This document shows, in pieces, positions 50,421-60,536 of a stretch of 64,000 bases of DNA. This DNA comes from a gamma proteobacterium SCGC AB-629-P17 (lineage in GTDB: Bacteria > Pseudomonadota > Gammaproteobacteria > PS1 > Pseudothioglobaceae), in assembly GCA_000372785.1 (NCBI GenBank), contig KB889757.1, positions 1 through 64,000 of the forward strand, in the 5' to 3' direction. The notes under the pieces were generated by a model that saw only the letters and a program-made list of their open reading frames with translations, was not told the DNA's origin and made no database searches. The translations under genes were made by a program, and so were the position numbers. The first letter of the stretch is position 1. Each line of letters begins with the position of its first letter.

Positions 50421-51089
50421 ATGAAAAATTCAAGGCAAAATACTGCCGCTCAGATACTTGAATCATTAACTAATGACATTATTCAAGGTGAATATTCACC
50501 TAGACAAAAGCTACACATAAAAACTTTAAAAGAACGATACAATGTCGGTACAAGTCCGTTACGTGAAGCTCTATCCCAACTAATTGCAAAGGATTTAGTT
50601 ATCTCTGAAAATCAGAGAGGTTTTTATGTGAGTGATATTTCTATAGAAGATTTGACAGATATCTATCAAGCTAGAGCAAAAATAGAGTCGCTTTGTATTG
50701 AAATGGCTATAGAAAAAGGTGATGACTTTTGGGAGGCAAATTTGATTGCAGCCTCACATCGTTTGAATAAATATAGTAAATCAGATCAGATAGAAATGGC
50801 TGAGTGGCAGAGCCGTCATGCTGCATTCCATGAGGCTTTAGTGGTAGGATGCATGTCACCAAGACTGTTTCAGATAAGAGATTCATTGTTCGAAAAATCT
50901 ACCAGATATCGTAATCTTTGGTTGCAAGAAAATGTCACTAACACTGCAGCACTTGAAATCAATCAAAATGAACATGCAGCCTTGTTGATTCTGGCACTTG
51001 AAAGGGATAAAAAGGCTGCCAAAAAGCTTATCGAAGCCCACATCATGACACCAGTAGAAATTATTAAGAAGAGCCTATCTCAACTATAG
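50421..51089 (+). CDS. GntR family (FCD-domain) transcriptional regulator
   Basis: 222 aa; IIQGEYSPRQKLHIKTLKERYNVGTSPLREALSQLIAKDLV winged HTH; FCD-like helical C-terminus. Confidence 0.93.
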   Translation: MKNSRQNTAAQILESLTNDIIQGEYSPRQKLHIKTLKERYNVGTSPLREALSQLIAKDLVISENQRGFYVSDISIEDLTDIYQARAKIESLCIEMAIEKGDDFWEANLIAASHRLNKYSKSDQIEMAEWQSRHAAFHEALVVGCMSPRLFQIRDSLFEKSTRYRNLWLQENVTNTAALEINQNEHAALLILALERDKKAAKKLIEAHIMTPVEIIKKSLSQL

Positions 51090-51617
51090 TTTGATTGCAC
51101 TGAACTGCAAAGGTCGAGAGAGTTTTGATGGGATGCTGTGTTCATTTTCAAACAAGACAGGAGCCAAGGCTTTAAGCATGTCTTCGTAAACATCTTTTTT
51201 GAAGTTGATTACTTCGTCAACAGGATTCCAGTAATCAACCCATTTCCAGTCATCGAACTCCACCTTATTGTGTAAATTCAGGGAAATATCGGTTTCACTA
51301 GAAACTAGCTTTAACAAATACCAAACCTGTTTTTGACCAATACAGGTTGGTTTTTGTTTACGTCTTATGTGTTCTATGGGTAATTCGTAGCGTAACCATT
51401 TTGGGGTTTTGGCAAGTAAATTGACCTGTTCGCGTGCTAACCCAACCTCCTCCTCTAGTTCTCTATAAAGAGCTTCTAATTCAGTTTCGCCCTTGTCGAT
51501 CCCACCCTGAGGAAGTTGCCAAGAATCTTGTTTGTATCGTTTTGCTAAGAGGATTTGTTTTTTTTCGTTTGTAATTACAATACCAATATTAGCGCGATAA
51601 CCTTCACTATCTATCAC
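51084..51617 (-). CDS. rppH: RNA pyrophosphohydrolase (Nudix)
   Basis: 177 aa; YRANIGIVITNEKKQILLAKR, LPQGGIDKGETELEALYRELEEEVGL (Nudix box). Confidence 0.94.
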   Translation of the reverse strand: MIDSEGYRANIGIVITNEKKQILLAKRYKQDSWQLPQGGIDKGETELEALYRELEEEVGLAREQVNLLAKTPKWLRYELPIEHIRRKQKPTCIGQKQVWYLLKLVSSETDISLNLHNKVEFDDWKWVDYWNPVDEVINFKKDVYEDMLKALAPVLFENEHSIPSKLSRPLQFSAIKL

Positions 51618-52276
51618 TAGTCATCGCCTGAAAAAATACCTAAAAGGTGAATCAGACTTAAGAACAAGTTGTAAATAGAAATATATAGGGTGACGGTTGC
51701 CATGATGTAATTCGTCTCTCCACCACGAATGATATTGCTTGTTTCGAACAATATTAAACCACTCATTAACAGAATAAATGCTGTAGACACTGTTAACGCT
51801 AAGGTTGGTATCTGGAAAAAGTAAGCAGCAATACCTGCCAAAAATGCAACCACAATGCCTGCAGTCAAAAAGCCAGCCATAAAGCTAAAATCTTTCTGTG
51901 AATAAAGCGCATAGAAAGATAGTGACAAAAAGATAGCAGCTGTTCCCGTCATCGCCATTGCCACTAACTCAGTGCCATTTGAAAAAGCCGTTGTATAGAT
52001 CCCAACAATGGGACCAAGGGTTAAGCCCATAAAACCTGTTAGGGCAAAAACCGCAAATATTCCAGCCGCTGAGTTCCTTAGTTTTGTCACTAAGAATAAG
52101 AGACCAAAATAGCCACCTAAGGTGATCCATATCCCTAAGTAAGGAAAATTAAGAGACATTGATAAGAACGCCATCAGGCCACTAAATAATAGTGTTGCTG
52201 AAAGTAGCTGATATGTGTTTCTCAGCGTACGATTGATAACAATCGTATTTGTTGTTGTTTGAACGTTTGTACGCAT
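51617..52276 (-). CDS. Bax inhibitor-1/YccA family membrane protein
   Basis: 219 aa, about 7 TM segments; NTYQLLSATLLFSGLMAFLSM, YNLFLSLIHLLGIFSGDD ending. Confidence 0.9.
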   Translation of the reverse strand: MRTNVQTTTNTIVINRTLRNTYQLLSATLLFSGLMAFLSMSLNFPYLGIWITLGGYFGLLFLVTKLRNSAAGIFAVFALTGFMGLTLGPIVGIYTTAFSNGTELVAMAMTGTAAIFLSLSFYALYSQKDFSFMAGFLTAGIVVAFLAGIAAYFFQIPTLALTVSTAFILLMSGLILFETSNIIRGGETNYIMATVTLYISIYNLFLSLIHLLGIFSGDD

Positions 52277-52338
52277 AATCTTAAAGTTAAGTAAAAGTGT
52301 AAAATATAGTCAATTTTTAATGAAAATACAAGGTTTTC

Positions 52339-53643
52339 ATGAAACTTATTTTGGGTATGGGGCTAACCGGTTTGTCGGTTGCACGCTTCTTTTCATCAAA
52401 TAATATTGCCTACCGAATAGCGGATTCCCGTTTGTCACCACCAATGCAAGACATATGTATCAAAGAAAATCTACTCTCAGATTGTCATCTTGGTGAATGG
52501 AAAGAGTCACTACTTGATAATATCACTGAAATCGTCATTAGTCCCGGAATTGCAGAAACAGAATTAATTGTTGGCTGGGCGCGAGAACAAAAAATCCCCA
52601 TTATTAGTGATATTGAGCTTTTCGGTCGCTATACAAAGGCACCAATTGTTGGTATTACCGGCTCTAATGGCAAATCTACAGTGACCCAATTATTGGGTGA
52701 AATGGCCATAGGTAGTGGGAAAAACGCTGTTATTTGCGGCAACATTGGGAAACCAGTTATGGAGAGTTTGAGTGACGAAGCTGAGTTATACGTTGTTGAA
52801 ATGTCTAGTTACCAGCTGGATTATACAAACAACCTTAATTTATTAACTGGGGTAGTGACCAATATCACCCCAGACCATCTAGATCGATACCCAAATTATG
52901 ATATTTATATTGCCTCTAAGTTAAAACTTTATGAATACTGCCAGTATTCGGTTGTTAGCCTTAACGAATCCTTGGTCAAAGGTATCCAGGGTGATAGTTA
53001 CTACGCGATTGAAGAGGTCACTCAAAGTTGTGAATTTAGTGCCAAGAAAGTTGGTGGTGTCTATACCCTTTGCCAGGGTGAAGATATTCTAATGACAAGT
53101 GATGATCTGATGGTGGTTGGGCGACACAATGTTGAAAATGTACTTGCAGCCTTAACGCTTGGTCAGCAAACAGGGCTATCAGTACAGGAGATGATACAGG
53201 TCGCAAAGTCCTTTACAGGTTTGCCACACAGATTAGAGTGGGTTACAAATCTTAGCGGAGTAGATTACTTTAATAACTCAAAATCTACCAATGCAATTTC
53301 TACTATCACAGCTATTGAGGCTCTTTCAGATAGATATAAGTCGATAGTTTTAATTGCTGGCGGGATTGCAAAAAAAGAAGACTACTCAAAACTTTTTCAG
53401 CTAATAAGTGAAAAGATTGATGCTGTAATCTTGATTGGAGAATCAGCGACATTATTTTCTCAGCAGATTAATGGTTGTCCTGTTAGTATTGTTGAATCAA
53501 TGAAACAAGCAGTCATTTCTTCAAAAGCTATTGCCAAGGAAGGGGCAATATTGCTTTCACCTGCTTGTGCAAGTTTTGATATGTTTGCAGATTTTAATGA
53601 ACGCGGTGAAGTTTTTAAGCGTCACGTTCTTGAAGAAAATTAA
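52339..53643 (+). CDS. murD: UDP-N-acetylmuramoylalanine-D-glutamate ligase
   Basis: 434 aa; VGITGSNGKSTVTQLLGEM, LDRYPNYDIYIASKLKLYEY, YFNNSKSTNAISTITAIEAL. Confidence 0.95.
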   Translation: MKLILGMGLTGLSVARFFSSNNIAYRIADSRLSPPMQDICIKENLLSDCHLGEWKESLLDNITEIVISPGIAETELIVGWAREQKIPIISDIELFGRYTKAPIVGITGSNGKSTVTQLLGEMAIGSGKNAVICGNIGKPVMESLSDEAELYVVEMSSYQLDYTNNLNLLTGVVTNITPDHLDRYPNYDIYIASKLKLYEYCQYSVVSLNESLVKGIQGDSYYAIEEVTQSCEFSAKKVGGVYTLCQGEDILMTSDDLMVVGRHNVENVLAALTLGQQTGLSVQEMIQVAKSFTGLPHRLEWVTNLSGVDYFNNSKSTNAISTITAIEALSDRYKSIVLIAGGIAKKEDYSKLFQLISEKIDAVILIGESATLFSQQINGCPVSIVESMKQAVISSKAIAKEGAILLSPACASFDMFADFNERGEVFKRHVLEEN

Positions 53644-54544
53644 TCACCTCATCAATATTGGCTTTTTTAAGGATAAGCGCATTGTTTTCGTCTCTTAACC
53701 AGGTGCACTGGCGTTTACACAACTGCCTCGAAGCAATAACAGCTTTATCAATCATTTCTTGCTTATCATAAACTCCATCAAAATATTTCCAAGCTTGACG
53801 ATAACCAACGCAACGCATAGAAGCTAAATCTAAGTTTAAATTTTTGTTATTCCTGAGTATTTCTACTTCATCAAGAAATCCGCTCTCCATCATTTTCATA
53901 AAGCGCTTTTCAATTCTTAAGTGAAGTTCTGAACGATCAGGCATGAGTATAATTTTTTTGATTTGATGCTCCAGCTTGTTTATCGCCTGATTGCCTTGAA
54001 GTTCACTCAATGTTTGTCCTGAAAGGTGAAAAACTTCAAGAGCCCGGGTAATTCTTTGTGAATCATTAGGGTGGATACGCTCAGCAGACTTTGGGTCAAT
54101 TTTTACTAATTGTGAGTGTAATTTTTCACTGCTCTCATTCTTTAAAAGATCATTGAAATGTTTTCTCGAATCTTTAGTGGACTCAGGCAATTCAGATAAT
54201 CCGTGTTCGAGTGCATGGAAATAAAAAGAGGTGCCACCTACCAAAACTGGCAGCTTTTTTTCTTGCAATGCTAATGCGATATGCTCTTTTGCGAGAGAGA
54301 TAAAGTGATTGACTGAAAAAGTCTCTTCAGGTTTACAAATATCGATAAGTGCGTGAGGATAATTTTCGAGGATTTCAGGGCTCGGTTTGGCAGTACCTAT
54401 ATCCATACCGCGATAGATGAGAGCGGAGTCAACACTTATCAAACAGACATCAAGGCGATCAAATATTTCTAGTGCAAATTCAGTCTTACCTGAAGCGGTT
54501 GGTCCCATCAAAAATACCACTGAATTATTTGAGGCTATTGTCAT
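53615..54544 (-). CDS. miaA: tRNA dimethylallyltransferase
   Basis: 309 aa; FLMGPTASGKTEFALEI, SVDSALIYRGMDIGTAKPS, VGGTSFYFHALEHGLSELP. Confidence 0.96.
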   Translation of the reverse strand: MTIASNNSVVFLMGPTASGKTEFALEIFDRLDVCLISVDSALIYRGMDIGTAKPSPEILENYPHALIDICKPEETFSVNHFISLAKEHIALALQEKKLPVLVGGTSFYFHALEHGLSELPESTKDSRKHFNDLLKNESSEKLHSQLVKIDPKSAERIHPNDSQRITRALEVFHLSGQTLSELQGNQAINKLEHQIKKIILMPDRSELHLRIEKRFMKMMESGFLDEVEILRNNKNLNLDLASMRCVGYRQAWKYFDGVYDKQEMIDKAVIASRQLCKRQCTWLRDENNALILKKANIDEVINFLQERDA

Positions 54545-54614
54545 AAGAATACTAAGCTTATATCACCGAGACCTACATTATAATGTCAGCTTTATAAATT
54601 GTATCTCCAAAACG

Positions 54615-55631
54615 ATGTTTACAGTTTTAAACCAAGTTAGCGGGAAATCCTTTGAAAGCAGTGGTGAAGAGCCAGTTTTAAATGGAGCACTTTCGAATGG
54701 TTTGAATTTTCCATATGGCTGTCAAAATGGTTTTTGTGGTAAATGCAAAGCCGTTATCTTGAATGGTGAATTTGAATATGACGGCGAAGTTCCATCAGTC
54801 ATTACCGAAGACGAAGTAGAAGCCAATATGGCTTTGCTTTGCCAATGCAGGGCGAAAAGTGATTTATACATTGCCGTTGATGAACTAGATGCGCTTGCCA
54901 ATATCGAAGTTCGTAGCATTCCTTGTAGGGTCGAAGAAATAAATCATTTGAATCATGACGTTATTCAAATTATATTAAAAATTCCTGGTGCTCAGTCTTT
55001 ACAATATCTGGCAGGTCAATACCTAGACCTAGAGCATTCAGATTTCGAACCGAGAGCCTTTTCGATTGCCAATGCGCCAGTCAATTCAAACTTAATCGAG
55101 CTCCATGTTCGTTTGGTTGAAGATGGAAAATTTACTACTTTTATTTTTAATAGCTTGGCTGAAAAATCTATTCTAAGAATTGAAGGACCTAAAGGTGATT
55201 TTTTCCTTAGAGAGGAAAGTGAGAGGCCAATTATTATGATTGCTGGCGGTACAGGTTTTGGTCCTATAAAAGCTATAATTGAACACCTGATTGCAATTAA
55301 CTCAGAAAGAGTTGTTTATCTGTATTGGGGTGTTAGAGATGAAGTGGATTTATATTCAAATCTTCCGAGCAAGTGGGCTGAAAAATCTCCAAAAATTCAG
55401 TTCGTTCCAGTATTATCGGAAGCAAATGGGGCTTGGCAAGGTGAGCGTGGCTATGTTCATGAATCTGTTGCGAGAGATTTTGAAGACTTGTCGGATTATG
55501 AGGTCTATGCTTGCGGTCCCCCGGTGATGGTTAAGGCTGCAGCAAAAGGTTGCTTAGAGCAAGGTCTAAGTAAGAAGAGCTTCTTTTCAGATGCCTTTGA
55601 ATATGCTTTCGAGAGTAGTGATGACGAATAA
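54615..55631 (+). CDS. 2Fe-2S ferredoxin/FAD-NAD(P)H reductase (CDP-6-deoxy-3,4-glucoseen reductase-like)
   Basis: GCQNGFCGKCKA 2Fe-2S motif, RAFSIANAP FAD motif, IAGGTGFGPIKAII; start at MFTVLNQ (54615), not the track's 54417. Confidence 0.87.
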   Translation: MFTVLNQVSGKSFESSGEEPVLNGALSNGLNFPYGCQNGFCGKCKAVILNGEFEYDGEVPSVITEDEVEANMALLCQCRAKSDLYIAVDELDALANIEVRSIPCRVEEINHLNHDVIQIILKIPGAQSLQYLAGQYLDLEHSDFEPRAFSIANAPVNSNLIELHVRLVEDGKFTTFIFNSLAEKSILRIEGPKGDFFLREESERPIIMIAGGTGFGPIKAIIEHLIAINSERVVYLYWGVRDEVDLYSNLPSKWAEKSPKIQFVPVLSEANGAWQGERGYVHESVARDFEDLSDYEVYACGPPVMVKAAAKGCLEQGLSKKSFFSDAFEYAFESSDDE

Positions 55632-55926
55632 CATGGAAAACCACTTAAAAACGCAACTAGAGGTAGCTCTAAAGCCTGATTACTGTGAGGTCGTTAATGA
55701 ATCTAGCCAGCACTCAGGGCCTGCAACTGAATCCCATTTTAAATTAGTGGTCGTCAGTGAGCAATTTAATGAAATGAAACTCATAGACCGACATCGATTT
55801 ATCAATAAACTTTTCGCTGAAGAACTTAGCCATATTCATGCCCTAGCTATGCACACTTATACCCCTCAGGAATGGCAAAAGCGCCAGAGCGCACCAGAGT
55901 CTCCAGAATGTTCTAGCAAGTCTTAG
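55621..55926 (+). CDS. bolA: BolA family protein
   Basis: SSQHSGPATESHFKLVVVSEQFNEMKLIDRHRFINKLFAEEL...IHALAMHTYTPQEW. Confidence 0.93.
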   Translation: MTNNMENHLKTQLEVALKPDYCEVVNESSQHSGPATESHFKLVVVSEQFNEMKLIDRHRFINKLFAEELSHIHALAMHTYTPQEWQKRQSAPESPECSSKS

Positions 55927-55928
55927 AA

Positions 55929-57467
55929 GTGAAATTTATTCTTTTACTTTCAGTATTGTTTGTCTCTGCTTGCCAGAGCATTATCGATAATGCGCAAAAG
56001 TTAAGCAACCAAGCGACCGACTCGGCTGATAGTATTGAATATGTTGATGAATCAAACCTATGGAACTACATAGCCGGTCATCAAGAACTTCTGATTGAAG
56101 ACCATCCAAGGGTTCTAGAGTTTATTGATTGGTATAAAAAACACCCTGACTACCTTACCCAAATCTCTGAAAGGGCTCAGCCTTACCTCTACCTTGTCGT
56201 TTCCGAGGTTGAAAAAGAGGGTATACCTATTGAAATTTCTTTGTTGCCGATTGTAGAGTCAGACTATTACCCTTTCTCCTTTTCACATGGCACCGCAGTC
56301 GGTCTTTGGCAGTTTATACCTTCAACAGGGAAGCTTTACGGCTTAGATCAGGATTGGTGGTACGAGGACAGGAGAGACGTTTTGGCCTCGACTAGGGCGG
56401 CTGTAAAATATTTGAAAGACCTTAATAAATTGTTTGACGGTGATTGGCTCTTATCAATAGCAGCATACAATGCAGGACCTGGTCGAGTTCAAAAAGCAAT
56501 CAAGGCAAATGCTGAGAGTGGTCTAGAGACAGATTTTTGGCATTTAAATTTACCTAAAGAGACTACAAAGTATGTACCTAAACTATTGGCCTTGGCAAAG
56601 ATTGTTAAAGATCCATCGCGTTACAATCAGAACTTATTGAAGATAGATCGCAATCCCTATCTCAAGGCCATTGAACTTAACTCTCAGTTCGATCTTGCAT
56701 TGATTTCCCAGTGGACAGGTTTGAGTATTGATCAAATATATACCTTCAATCCTGGATTAAGGCGCTGGGCAACCCCGGTGACTCTTCCGTATACAATCCT
56801 TCTTCCTCATGATGTAGTCCCCCACTTTGAGAACAAGTTATCACAAGCTGGAGAAAGGCCGCAAATTAGTTGGGCTCGTCATGAAGTTAAATCTGGTGAT
56901 AGTTTGAGCTATCTTGCAAAGAAATATAAGACAACCATTGAACAAATTGAAAGTGTCAATGAACTGCGTAGCGATCTTATCAGAATCGGTGATTATCTTA
57001 TTGTGCCTCTAGCTCAGCAAACAGAAGGGTACTATTCTCTTTCCGAGAAGCAGAGAGAGAAAAGCCGACTGAATGCTCAAAAAAATTCTGAAAAAATTAT
57101 TTATAAGGTTATTTCTGGCGACAGTTTATGGAAAATTGCAGTACAATTTGATACTACGGTTAATAGCCTTGTGAGGTGGAATCAGCTCATCCCTACTGCA
57201 CCACTTTCTATAGGGAAAGAGCTGGTTATTTGGCTTGAGAATAAGAATAAAACTGAGTTAGCCAAAATAGCCAATACTGGAATTGATATTAGCCGAAAAA
57301 TTGTCTATACAGTTAGGTCTGGCGACAACCTTTCAGTTATAGCCAGTAAATACAATGTTAAAGTTAATGATATTCGCTCATGGAACAATTTAGATGCAGA
57401 ACATGTTTTACATCCAGGTGAAAAATTGAGCATTACAATTAATGTAGTAAACTCAAACTTGTCATGA
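55929..57467 (+). CDS. mltD: Membrane-bound lytic transglycosylase D with three LysM repeats
   Basis: GTG start, lipobox-like signal; IVESDYYPFSFSHGTAVGLWQFIPSTGKLYGL (SLT), AAYNAGPGRV, three SGDxLxxIAxxY LysM units. Confidence 0.94.
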   Translation: MKFILLLSVLFVSACQSIIDNAQKLSNQATDSADSIEYVDESNLWNYIAGHQELLIEDHPRVLEFIDWYKKHPDYLTQISERAQPYLYLVVSEVEKEGIPIEISLLPIVESDYYPFSFSHGTAVGLWQFIPSTGKLYGLDQDWWYEDRRDVLASTRAAVKYLKDLNKLFDGDWLLSIAAYNAGPGRVQKAIKANAESGLETDFWHLNLPKETTKYVPKLLALAKIVKDPSRYNQNLLKIDRNPYLKAIELNSQFDLALISQWTGLSIDQIYTFNPGLRRWATPVTLPYTILLPHDVVPHFENKLSQAGERPQISWARHEVKSGDSLSYLAKKYKTTIEQIESVNELRSDLIRIGDYLIVPLAQQTEGYYSLSEKQREKSRLNAQKNSEKIIYKVISGDSLWKIAVQFDTTVNSLVRWNQLIPTAPLSIGKELVIWLENKNKTELAKIANTGIDISRKIVYTVRSGDNLSVIASKYNVKVNDIRSWNNLDAEHVLHPGEKLSITINVVNSNLS

Positions 57468-58138
57468 CAAATATGCCGATTATACAAACCATTCTTGCCA
57501 GTTTGGCTTTCGCATTCTCTAATTGGAAAAAGTTGATAGAGGTGAGTGTATTTCCATTGCTGATGGCACTCCCACTAGTTACCATTCTGCCAGAAATGAT
57601 GAGTGTTCTGCAAGCGCAATTATTTGGCGTTGGCCAAATTCAAGCCTATCCTCAGTTTTATCAACTATACCTGCTAATGTTTGACTATGGATATATAGCA
57701 ATATTAATCAATGTCTATCGTTTGGTGGTTTCAGGAAGTGGTTCTGTTGCAAGGTTTGGAGTTGTTTTGCCGAGTATACGTTTGGGTCGTTTTTTTGTAT
57801 TATTTTTGCTTTTGTCTATAGCAACACAGCTGCCATTATTCTTCATTTCACCGCTTCTGATTCCGTTGGTTTACTTTCTTTTAATTCCATTTGCCCTTAA
57901 TTTGGTATCTATAGCCAATGACGTTCCCTATAAAAAAATAAAATTACCGGCAAGGGTTCAGTTAAGTGTGTTTTTGATTAAGTTGGGTGTGCCTGCTTTT
58001 CTGGTTGCTCTGGTGATATTGATTGGCGCTGAGTTTGTTTTCTGGGGAGCCATGATTATCATAATATATTGGATGTCGATTAGCTTTGCCTTGTGCTATC
58101 GCGTTATTGTGGCGAATAACTCAGCGCAAAACCTTTAG
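57464..58138 (+). CDS. Uncharacterised multi-TM membrane protein
   Basis: 224 aa with several hydrophobic segments; overlaps the mltD end by 4 nt; no family recognised. Confidence 0.7.
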   Translation: MTNMPIIQTILASLAFAFSNWKKLIEVSVFPLLMALPLVTILPEMMSVLQAQLFGVGQIQAYPQFYQLYLLMFDYGYIAILINVYRLVVSGSGSVARFGVVLPSIRLGRFFVLFLLLSIATQLPLFFISPLLIPLVYFLLIPFALNLVSIANDVPYKKIKLPARVQLSVFLIKLGVPAFLVALVILIGAEFVFWGAMIIIIYWMSISFALCYRVIVANNSAQNL

Positions 58139-58832
58139 GGTAGCGCATATCAAAAATACCCCTTTTTCTAATTTTTGAAGACTCTTTTAGCTGATCGTAA
58201 GCTTTAACGAAAACTTGTAATCTTTCGCTTTGTTTTTGGTAGCCTAAAATAACCTTTACGTTTGGTTCGAGGGTTAATTGGTCAATATGTGACCTCTCAA
58301 ACTGGCTAATGGCTAATGGACCTAGAATTGATTGATAGTTAATAAAGTCGACGTAAAATTGCTCAATTCTGTCTTCTGAAACGATGGCTATGGGTGCATC
58401 AGAGTCAATTGAAAGGTTTGGTTTAAACAACACACCTTGATCTGAAATATAGCCTTCAGATCCCCAACGCATTGCAATATTGTGTCTTACAATGGCGATT
58501 CGAATCTTATTCCAGAATAGTCGATTGACTTCAGTCCTGGCTACCCATGGGTATTGCTCTACTCTTTCTTTTAACTGCGATAGATCAATCAAATATTTGT
58601 TGTTGAGGAGTGGTTTGATTAGCCGGTCATATTGTGCAGTTTCGGTTGTCAGGCTTCCGTCGACTTCCCAAGAAATTTTTGGTTCAAAAAGATCTGAACT
58701 GTCAATGACATAAATCAGGCCGGCAAATAATAGAAATATAAATAAATAAGTCAGTTTTTTTAAAGACTCGAATAGAACGACTTTGAAAGGCTTTCTCGGT
58801 TCTTTTAAGCGATTCAGTTGTTCTTTAGCCAT
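58104..58832 (-). CDS. ftsQ: Cell division protein FtsQ
   Basis: 242 aa; single N-terminal TM, VEQYPWVARTEVNRLFWNKIRIAIVRHNIAMRWG (POTRA/FtsQ-like); follows ddlB. Confidence 0.88.
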   Translation of the reverse strand: MAKEQLNRLKEPRKPFKVVLFESLKKLTYLFIFLLFAGLIYVIDSSDLFEPKISWEVDGSLTTETAQYDRLIKPLLNNKYLIDLSQLKERVEQYPWVARTEVNRLFWNKIRIAIVRHNIAMRWGSEGYISDQGVLFKPNLSIDSDAPIAIVSEDRIEQFYVDFINYQSILGPLAISQFERSHIDQLTLEPNVKVILGYQKQSERLQVFVKAYDQLKESSKIRKRGIFDMRYPKGFALSYSPQ

Positions 58833-59703
58833 TTAGAATTTTTAGCACTAGTTGTTCAAAGTCCATACCAGCGGCTTTTGCAGCCATAGGGACGAGTGAA
58901 TGTGATGTCATTCCAGGTACCGTATTTATTTCCAAGAGGTATGGATTTTTATCTTCATCCAAAATGAAATCAACACGACACCAGCCGGAAGCTCCAGTTA
59001 GATTGAAGGCCTTCATTGCGATCGTTCGAATATTTTTCTCTTGTTGTTCAGTGAGATCTGAAGGGCATAGATACTCGGTTTTATTGCTGAAATATTTAGA
59101 ATGGTAGTCATAAATATCGTGGTCTGAGATTATCTTTATACTAGGTAATGCTTGATTGCCTAGGATTGCCACGGTGTATTCATCACCTTCAATCCAGTGT
59201 TCAATCAACGCTTCGTTGTTGTATTGCCATGCAAGTTCAAGCGCCATTTCCAGTTCACTTTTATTTTCTACTTTGGTGATGCCAATACTTGAGCCCTCCA
59301 TTGTCGGTTTTACAGCCCAAGGTAGCGGGAAGTCTATTGGATTTATGGGATTGCACTGAGTGGCAACGATTGAGGGTGATAAAGGTAATTCGTGTTTCAG
59401 CCAAACATCTTTAGTAGCGGCTTTATTAATACAAAGATTAGAGGCCTCAACTCCGGAGCCTGTGAATGGGATCTTTCTTTTATCTAGCAAGGATTGTATG
59501 TAGCCATCCTCCCCTCCACGACCGTGCAGAACAATGAATGCTTTGTCGAATTCTTGGGTCCATAATTTATCTAGGTTGTCTTTAGTCAAGTCGAAAGGAA
59601 AACACTCAACATTATTTTTGAGTAAAGCCTTATAAACGGCTTGACCGCTCATCAGTGATATCTCTCTTTCGGCGGAATAGCCACCCATTAAAACTGCGAT
59701 CAT
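58825..59703 (-). CDS. ddlB: D-alanine-D-alanine ligase
   Basis: 292 aa; VLMGGYSAEREISLMSG, HGRGGEDGYIQSLL, LLEINTVPGMTSHSLVP. Confidence 0.96.
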   Translation of the reverse strand: MIAVLMGGYSAEREISLMSGQAVYKALLKNNVECFPFDLTKDNLDKLWTQEFDKAFIVLHGRGGEDGYIQSLLDKRKIPFTGSGVEASNLCINKAATKDVWLKHELPLSPSIVATQCNPINPIDFPLPWAVKPTMEGSSIGITKVENKSELEMALELAWQYNNEALIEHWIEGDEYTVAILGNQALPSIKIISDHDIYDYHSKYFSNKTEYLCPSDLTEQQEKNIRTIAMKAFNLTGASGWCRVDFILDEDKNPYLLEINTVPGMTSHSLVPMAAKAAGMDFEQLVLKILNG

Positions 59704-60536
59704 ATGATTATTATTTCAGTCTCAAGTTCAATGTTATGTATCGACTTTACGGTGTTTTTGATATGATTAATTAAATTTTCAATATCTGTAGCGGTTGCGT
59801 TGTCATGATTAATGATATAGTTTGCGTGTTTTTCTGAAACACAGGCGCCACCAACGCAAAAACCTTTCAGCCCACTTGCTTCGATTAATTCGGCGGCATA
59901 ATTACCGTTTGGGTTTTTAAATACACTACCGCAACTAGGCAGTCCTATAGGTTGGGTAGAGTTTCTTTTCTCAAGCAAGTCGCGAACATCGTCACTTTGT
60001 TGTTTCAGGTTGAAATCGAATCGAGCGCTCAGAAAAAACTCGTCAGTATGTTTATGTGACACTGAGCGATAATTAATGACAAAATCGGTCATTTTTCTTT
60101 GCTGTACCTTACCAGTCAGGCTTATAGTTTGGACGGACACTACGTATTGCCATACCTCTGAACCGAACGCACCCGCATTCATGGAAAGTGCTCCACCAAC
60201 ACTTCCCGGGATTGCGCTAAGAAATTCTGCCCCGTGCTTATTATTGGATTGTGCAAATCTTGATAATTTGGCTAGCGTTGTGCCAGCCTCAGCCTCAATA
60301 ATTCCTTCTGAAATTGTGAGTTCTTTTAAGTGCTTGGTATGTATGGTTACGCCATCGAAACCATGATCCCGAATAAGTAGATTGCTTCCCAGTCCGACAA
60401 ACAAAACTTGCTTTGAGTTGCTACTTAGAAATTCTGAGAGTTCGGTTACGTTTTCTGGCGAAAAGAATTCACAAGTCAGGCCGCCTGATCTTAATGAACA
60501 GTGCTTTGACATTGGTTCGTTGTACTTTAGCATCAC
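59700..60536 (-). CDS. murB: UDP-N-acetylenolpyruvoylglucosamine reductase
   Basis: 278 aa; FVGLGSNLLIRD, AIPGSVGGALSMNAGAFG, CGSVFKNPNGNYAAELIE. Confidence 0.95.
   Translation of the reverse strand: MMLKYNEPMSKHCSLRSGGLTCEFFSPENVTELSEFLSSNSKQVLFVGLGSNLLIRDHGFDGVTIHTKHLKELTISEGIIEAEAGTTLAKLSRFAQSNNKHGAEFLSAIPGSVGGALSMNAGAFGSEVWQYVVSVQTISLTGKVQQRKMTDFVINYRSVSHKHTDEFFLSARFDFNLKQQSDDVRDLLEKRNSTQPIGLPSCGSVFKNPNGNYAAELIEASGLKGFCVGGACVSEKHANYIINHDNATATDIENLINHIKNTVKSIHNIELETEIIII

Noticed and set aside
54417-54614. N-terminal extension of the ferredoxin-reductase ORF
   Set aside because: The first 66 codons are antisense to the miaA N-terminus; homology to the 2Fe-2S domain begins at MFTVLNQ (54615).
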